Positions 58,071 to 62,059 of a stretch of DNA of 62,059 nucleotides are shown here, piece by piece. The stretch is from contig WQZB01000018.1 of the NCBI GenBank assembly GCA_009780955.1, forward strand, positions 1 to 62,059, written 5' to 3'. The notes under the pieces were generated by a model. The model was not told the DNA's origin. It ran no database searches and saw nothing but the letters and a program-made list of their open reading frames with translations. The position numbers were made by a program, and so were the translations under genes. The number at the start of each line of letters is the position of its first letter. The stretch's first letter is position 1. This stretch comes from Polyangiaceae bacterium. Lineage in GTDB: Bacteria > Myxococcota_A > Polyangia > Polyangiales > Polyangiaceae.

Positions 58071-58121
58071 AGAGCATGTTTACCAGCCGTCGCGAGCGCA
58101 GCAGGCTGGTAAACATGCTCT
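58071..58121. repeat. 51-bp short copy of the structured element
   Basis: It has the left end AGAGCATGTTTACCAGCCGT continuing to CGCGAGCG, then directly CAGCAGGCTGG and TAAACATGCTCT, so the whole centre of the long copies is missing while both arms pair perfectly. It starts 20 bp after the rubrerythrin stop. It may be a deletion form of the longer element or a minimal terminator hairpin. Confidence 0.8.
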
Positions 58122-58122
58122 C

Positions 58123-58160
58123 AGGTTCGACGTCGAGCACGAGGCTCGGGCGTCGAACCT
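58123..58160. repeat. Hairpin with 10-bp stem after the short element
   Basis: AGGTTCGACG at 58123-58132 pairs with CGTCGAACCT at 58151-58160, and an inner CGAGC/GCTCG stem lies between. It sits in the leader of the downstream Fe-S protein gene. Confidence 0.6.
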
Positions 58161-58202
58161 TCGCTTGCGCAACTCATCCCTCTGTCCGAATGACGACGCA
58201 CG

Positions 58203-59576
58203 ATGGCCAAAATCGACCCTACGCCGCTCACCCCTCCGGAAACCAACCCCAACTCGGCGCGCTACTGGGACGAGAGAGATCTCGAGAACGAGCTGCGCCG
58301 AACGTTCGAGATTTGCCATTCTTGCCGAATGTGCGTGAACTTCTGCGGAAGCTTCCCTGATCTGTTTGCGCGCGTCGACCGTGACATCGAAACGCGCCAT
58401 GCGCAGGGCGCCGAGCTGCTCGATGCCACGGATTTCAAGAGCGTTACCGAGCTCTGTTGGCAGTGCAAGCTTTGTTATATCGAGTGCCCGTACACCCGAG
58501 ATCAAGACCACGCATGGCTACTCGACGTCCCTCGCGTGCTTCAGCGAGAGAAAGCGCAGCGCGCAAAGCGAAACGGCGTCACCATGCAAGATCGCGCACT
58601 CGGTGAGCCAGGCAAGCTTGGGGCAATGATGAGCGGCATGGTCGCTCCTGTGTCGAACCTCGTGCAAACCAGCAGTTTACTTCGCAAGGTCACCGAAAAA
58701 ACACTTGGCATTTCTTCAAAATTTCCCACGCCAACGTTCGCCGCGCAGCCTTTCGATGCGTGGATGAAACACCACGAGCCTCTTGATGGCGCAGGCAACG
58801 CGGGGGCGGTCGCCATTTTCGCGACGTGCCTTGGCGATTACAATTTTCCTCGCATTGCTGCCGCCACTGTGCGCGTGCTCGAGAGAAACGGGTTTTCCGT
58901 CGTTCGCCCTCTGCAAGAGTGCTGCGGTATGCCCAACCTCGACGCCGGTGACGTGGATGCTGCGCGCGCCAAAGCCCAATTCAATGTCACCCAGCTTTTG
59001 CCCTTTGTCGACAAGGGAATGTCCATCGTTGTGCCGGGCCCAACGTGTTCGTACATGATTAAGAAAGAGTGGCCCGAGCTTTTGGGCACGCCCGAAGCCG
59101 CCAAGGTTTCGGCGAACACCTTTGAATCCATGGAGTTTCTGGAGCGGTTACGCCGCGAAAAGAAACTCGTGCGCGAATTCAAGAAGGGTTTAGGTAAGAT
59201 TTCTTATCATGTGGCCTGCCATCTCCGCGCGCAAAAAATCGGTATACCGGGCGCGCGTATCCTTGGGATCGTACCAGGCACCGAGGTCAGTCTCGTCGAG
59301 GCCTGCTCGGCGGTTGACGGCACTTGGGGAATGAAGGCACAACATTACGAGATGGGCCGCAAGTATGCGCAGAGACTCGCGCGCGCCATCGAGAACGCCA
59401 GGGCAAAGCTCATTATCACCGACTGCCCGCTGGCTGGCCGCAGAATCGAGAAAGAAAATGCGACCATTCCCCTTCACCCAATGGAGGCTTTGGCCGATGC
59501 CTATGGTCTGTCGCTCGACATCCAAGGCGGCAAAGCAGGCAAAGACGGCAAAGAAGAAAAAGTAGGAAAGCCATGA
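58203..59576 (+). CDS. Heterodisulfide-reductase/GlpC-like Fe-S protein
   Basis: A 457-residue protein. The N-terminal ferredoxin part has ICHSCRMCVNFCGSFPDLF and LCWQCKLCYIECPYTRDQ (two 4Fe-4S sites). Two CCG-type domains follow: FATCLGDYNFPRIA with ECCGMPNLDAGD, and YHVACHLRAQKIGIPGA with the later LIITDCPLAGRRI. This is the GlpC/HdrD plan for electron transfer. The extreme C-terminus (GGKAGKDGKEEKVGKP) is low-complexity. It overlaps the DUF3501 gene by 4 bp and follows the rubrerythrin gene. Confidence 0.87.
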   Translation: MAKIDPTPLTPPETNPNSARYWDERDLENELRRTFEICHSCRMCVNFCGSFPDLFARVDRDIETRHAQGAELLDATDFKSVTELCWQCKLCYIECPYTRDQDHAWLLDVPRVLQREKAQRAKRNGVTMQDRALGEPGKLGAMMSGMVAPVSNLVQTSSLLRKVTEKTLGISSKFPTPTFAAQPFDAWMKHHEPLDGAGNAGAVAIFATCLGDYNFPRIAAATVRVLERNGFSVVRPLQECCGMPNLDAGDVDAARAKAQFNVTQLLPFVDKGMSIVVPGPTCSYMIKKEWPELLGTPEAAKVSANTFESMEFLERLRREKKLVREFKKGLGKISYHVACHLRAQKIGIPGARILGIVPGTEVSLVEACSAVDGTWGMKAQHYEMGRKYAQRLARAIENARAKLIITDCPLAGRRIEKENATIPLHPMEALADAYGLSLDIQGGKAGKDGKEEKVGKP

Positions 59577-60172
59577 AGCCCGTCACGCGGGAAGAAGTGC
59601 TCGGGCTCGCGGAGTACGAACGAATTCGTGATCCCTTTCGCACGCGCGTGATCGAAGAAAAGAAGCGACGGCGCATTGGTCTTGGGGCGCATGCAACATG
59701 CATCTTCGAGAATCACGATACGGTGCTTTTGCAGATTCAAGAAATGATTCGAACCGAACGCATCAGCCGCGAGGCAGCGGTGCTTCACGAAATCGAGACG
59801 TACAACGAGCTTGTGCCAAACGATCATGAGCTCTCTGCAACGATCATGATTGAGATCGACGACAAAGCCGAGCGCGAGCGCTTCCTCGTCGAAGCCAAAG
59901 GGCTCGACCGAAGCTTCTCCCTCGTTGTCGATGGCCACACTTGCCGCGGCAAGCATGACGAGGCGCGCGAGAATCTAAATCGCACAACGACGGTGCATTA
60001 CGTGAAATTCGAGCTCACGCAGGAGGCCGAGCGTGCCCTCCGTGCTGTTCTCACAGGCCAGCGCAAAGCCTCTGACATCATCGTGTCGCTGGTGGCCAGT
60101 CACCCGCGTTATTCGGCCAAAGCCAACTTGCCAGTTGCATTGGTGCAGGAGCTCGCAGCGGATCTATCGTAA
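59573..60172 (+). CDS. DUF3501 family protein
   Basis: A 199-residue protein starting MKPVTREEVLGLAEYERIRD. Family pattern: FRTRVIEEKKRRRIGLGAHA, TCIFENHDTVLLQIQEMIRT, LHEIETYNELVPNDHELSAT ('l..EieaYN.LlP..gELsATl'), and a C-terminal segment with VHYVKFELTQEAERALRAVL. DUF3501 genes commonly sit with the Fe-S and rubrerythrin genes, suggesting a shared redox role. The catalytic function is unknown. Confidence 0.85.
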   Translation: MKPVTREEVLGLAEYERIRDPFRTRVIEEKKRRRIGLGAHATCIFENHDTVLLQIQEMIRTERISREAAVLHEIETYNELVPNDHELSATIMIEIDDKAERERFLVEAKGLDRSFSLVVDGHTCRGKHDEARENLNRTTTVHYVKFELTQEAERALRAVLTGQRKASDIIVSLVASHPRYSAKANLPVALVQELAADLS

Positions 60173-60476
60173 GAGCGCGATTCATCGCGCGTTCTCGGTG
60201 CCGGCGGTGCTGGCGCCACTGCGCCGGGGGAGGCGCGGGCGCAAATGGCGGGCCTGGAGGCCGACCTGGCGTCAGCGGAAGCGGCGCGGGTGGCCCAAGC
60301 ATTGGCGTCGCGTACACGGGTGGTATGCCCGCTTTTGTCAACGGTGCCAAAACGAAAGCTGGCACGCCTGGCGCCGGCGTTGATAAGGACTCGAACGCAT
60401 TCCAAGGCGTGACTTGGTGGCTTCCAGCATCGGTCGCGGGGATTGCGAAAGACATATACGAGTTTTGAATGCTCAT
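60078..60476 (-). CDS. Doubtful proline-rich small protein
   Basis: A 132-residue frame starting MSIQNSYMSFAIPATDAGSH. The first 50 residues read plausibly (QVTPWNAFESLSTPAPGVPA), the next part is Pro-rich, and the last part overlaps the convergent DUF3501 gene by 95 bp and looks random. There is no family match. Either a short real gene with a run-on C-terminus or non-coding sequence; the gap 60173-60517 has nothing else recognised. Confidence 0.3.
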   Translation of the reverse strand: MSIQNSYMSFAIPATDAGSHQVTPWNAFESLSTPAPGVPAFVLAPLTKAGIPPVYATPMLGPPAPLPLTPGRPPGPPFAPAPPPAQWRQHRRHRERAMNRALTIDPLRAPAPMQLASWLWPNNAGDWPPATR

Positions 60477-60517
60477 AGCAGACCGCTAAAAATCGAAGGT
60501 CCCTCCGGAGCAACGCA

Positions 60518-62059
60518 ATGACCCGACATTTCAACACCGCGGGCCCCAACCAACCCGCGAAACACTACAGCATCGACCCTTTCACACGGATCAACTGGCC
60601 CGAGATTCAGCAGTTCATCGACGGGGAGAAATACTTCGTCCTGCATGCTCCCAGACAAACGGGAAAGACGACGCTGCTGCAGGCGATCGTCGACCGGCTC
60701 AACGGCGAGGGGCGCTACGAGACGATGAGGTTCAGCGTTCAGTCGGCCCAGGCGGCACGCGACGACATCGACAAGGGGAACCGGATCATTGCCGAGCAAT
60801 TGCTTCTTCGGGCGCAGCTCGGCCGACCGCAAAGCTGGCTTGCCTTCGAGGGCCCATCCGTCGTGGAAAAAGTAGCGCCCGGGAGCTTGCTGGTGGTGCT
60901 GCTCGCGCAGTGGGCGGCTCATTCGCCCAAGCCGATTGTGTTGCTCATCGACGAGATCGATGCACTGGTTGGAGATACGCTGGTCTCGGTCCTTGGGCAG
61001 CTCCGCGATGGGTACATCGCGCGCCCGGATCCGTTCCCCCACTCCGTGATCCTCTGCGGCGTGCGCGATGTGCGCGACTATCGCATCCACACCTCCAAGG
61101 GCGAGATCATCACGGGGGGAAGCTGCTTCAACGTGAAGGCTAAGTCGCTGCTGCTCGGAAACTTCTCGGAGGCCGAAGTTCGCGAGCTCTACGAGCAGCA
61201 CACGACCGAGACAGGGCAAGTCTTCGAGGAGTCGATCTACCCGAAGGTGATGGCGCTCACCGGCGGGCAGCCCTGGCTGGTCAACGCGCTCGCCAATGAG
61301 TTGACGCAGGAGATGCCTGCACTCCAAGACCGCTCGCGACCGATCACTCTCGACGACGTGGATGAAGCCAAGGAGCGGCTCATTCTTCGGCGCGACACGC
61401 ACCTCGACCAGCTCGTGGACAAGCTCAAAGAGCCGCGCGTCCGGCGCGTCATTGCACCCATGCTCGAAGGCGGCGAGTGGAGTACGTCGGCTTCGGACGA
61501 AGATCGCCTGTATGTCGTCGACTTGGGACTCATCGTGGAGCAACGTCCTAATGGCGCCCGCATCGCAAACGAGATCTACCGGGAGATCATCCCCCGAACG
61601 CTCACCTCGATGATGGAGCGTGACTTTGCGGCGCAAGTGCCGAGCACGGCCTTCCATCTTCCCGACGGCCGGCTCGACTTCCGCGGGATGCTTGCGGGTT
61701 TCCAGCAGTTCTATCGAGAGAATTCCGAGGTCTGGAATAAGCGAGCGATCTACGAAGAAGCGGCACCGCAGCTTTTGCTGCAAGCCTGGCTGCAGCGTGT
61801 AGTCAACGGGGGCGGGCGGATCGAGCGAGAGTATGCGCTGGGAAGAGGGCGCGCAGATCTCTTCGTGCGATACTTTCGACAGATAGATGGAAAGCGGGTG
61901 GAGCAGCGATTCGTGGTGGAAATGAAGGTAGTGCGTGAGCGCCGCTCGGTGGAAATGACGATCGCCGAGGGATTGACCCAGACAGCGAAGTACGCCGACC
62001 AGTGCGCTTCGGACGAGGCCCACCTGATGGTTGTCGACCCGAGCGAAACACGAAGTTGG
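60518..62059 (+). CDS. AAA-type ATPase with C-terminal PD-(D/E)XK-like region, 3' end outside the window
   Basis: The frame is open for 514 codons to the window edge, starting MTRHFNTAGPNQPAKHYSID with GGAG 8 bases upstream. Walker A is HAPRQTGKTTLLQ (about residue 50), Walker B PIVLLIDEIDALVG, then VILCGVRDVRDYRI and LTGGQPWLVNALANEL, as in AAA_14/AAA_31-like ATPases. The C-terminus has REYALGRGRADLFVRY and RFVVEMKVVRE, a D...ExK pattern of PD-(D/E)XK nucleases. Proteins of this plan are frequent in large bacterial genomes, often in multiple copies; role unknown. Confidence 0.8.
   Translation, partial: MTRHFNTAGPNQPAKHYSIDPFTRINWPEIQQFIDGEKYFVLHAPRQTGKTTLLQAIVDRLNGEGRYETMRFSVQSAQAARDDIDKGNRIIAEQLLLRAQLGRPQSWLAFEGPSVVEKVAPGSLLVVLLAQWAAHSPKPIVLLIDEIDALVGDTLVSVLGQLRDGYIARPDPFPHSVILCGVRDVRDYRIHTSKGEIITGGSCFNVKAKSLLLGNFSEAEVRELYEQHTTETGQVFEESIYPKVMALTGGQPWLVNALANELTQEMPALQDRSRPITLDDVDEAKERLILRRDTHLDQLVDKLKEPRVRRVIAPMLEGGEWSTSASDEDRLYVVDLGLIVEQRPNGARIANEIYREIIPRTLTSMMERDFAAQVPSTAFHLPDGRLDFRGMLAGFQQFYRENSEVWNKRAIYEEAAPQLLLQAWLQRVVNGGGRIEREYALGRGRADLFVRYFRQIDGKRVEQRFVVEMKVVRERRSVEMTIAEGLTQTAKYADQCASDEAHLMVVDPSETRSW

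Noticed and set aside
60473..62023. 516-residue minus-strand frame at the right edge
   Set aside because: The plus-strand frame through the same region has Walker A, Walker B and D...ExK motifs and a ribosome binding site; the minus frame is its shadow.

Overview
The window joins two kinds of DNA. Positions 1 to about 41.4 kb are most of a temperate tailed-phage prophage whose left end lies outside the window. Positions about 41.4 to 62.06 kb are chromosome of a GC-rich Gram-negative bacterium. The prophage abuts the 3' end of a tRNA-Gly(CCC) gene at 41429-41501, the usual target of its tyrosine integrase (40104-41387). The host genes (fatty acyl-AMP ligase, TreS-maltokinase fusion, PreT/PreA, MoxR, rubrerythrin with a CCG-type Fe-S protein and a DUF3501 protein, proline-rich lipoproteins, many intergenic palindromes) would suit a myxobacterium-like (Myxococcota) genome, but that placement is inference from gene content and base composition only.

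Prophage layout. The left part (1-19.6 kb, nearly all minus strand) is the morphogenesis and lysis block. Read in the direction of transcription it runs: terminase subunits, then a portal gene that is inverted onto the plus strand, Mu-I-type protease with a nested scaffold, decoration-like protein, Mu-T-type capsid, gp36/gpG-like connectors, tail terminator-like protein, sheath, tube, a tail assembly chaperone with a programmed -1 frameshift, tape measure, baseplate hub, W, J and I proteins, tail fibres and small lysis-type membrane proteins. The head and contractile tail are Mu-like, but no MuA/MuB transposition genes are seen; integration is by a tyrosine recombinase. The middle (19.8-30.2 kb, minus strand) is an early block: lipoprotein, membrane protein, RusA-like resolvase, DnaC-like loader, an O-like initiator carrying iteron-like repeats (candidate origin), KilA-N protein, zinc proteins, a DnaA-domain-IV-like protein, DUF2303 protein, two DNA methyltransferase-like proteins and a Cro-like regulator. 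It faces a divergent switch at 30155-30230. The right part (30.2-41.4 kb, mostly plus strand) holds an ImmR-like repressor, ImmA-like protease, a HicBA toxin-antitoxin pair, a PIN-domain cassette, YqaJ exonuclease with a putative annealing protein, tandem terminator-like hairpins, a tRNA-like sequence, an excisionase-like gene and the integrase.

Host part. A reductive pyrimidine catabolism operon (beta-ureidopropionase, preT, preA) is followed by convergent panB, a trehalose synthase fused to an apparently dead maltokinase, small secreted or lipoprotein genes, moxR, a flippase-like membrane protein, an RluD-type pseudouridine synthase, a fatty acyl-AMP ligase, the rubrerythrin/Fe-S/DUF3501 set, and a truncated AAA ATPase with a nuclease-like C-terminus at the right edge.

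The most unusual signals are non-coding or recoding: the GGGAAAA frameshift site in the tail chaperone; 7-bp-periodic repeats inside the initiator gene; a palindrome family (GTAGGGGC...GCCCCTAC) that has entered preT in frame; a 145-bp structured element in three copies, with a compensatory base change, each just downstream of a stop codon; and loss of catalytic residues in the maltokinase domain.
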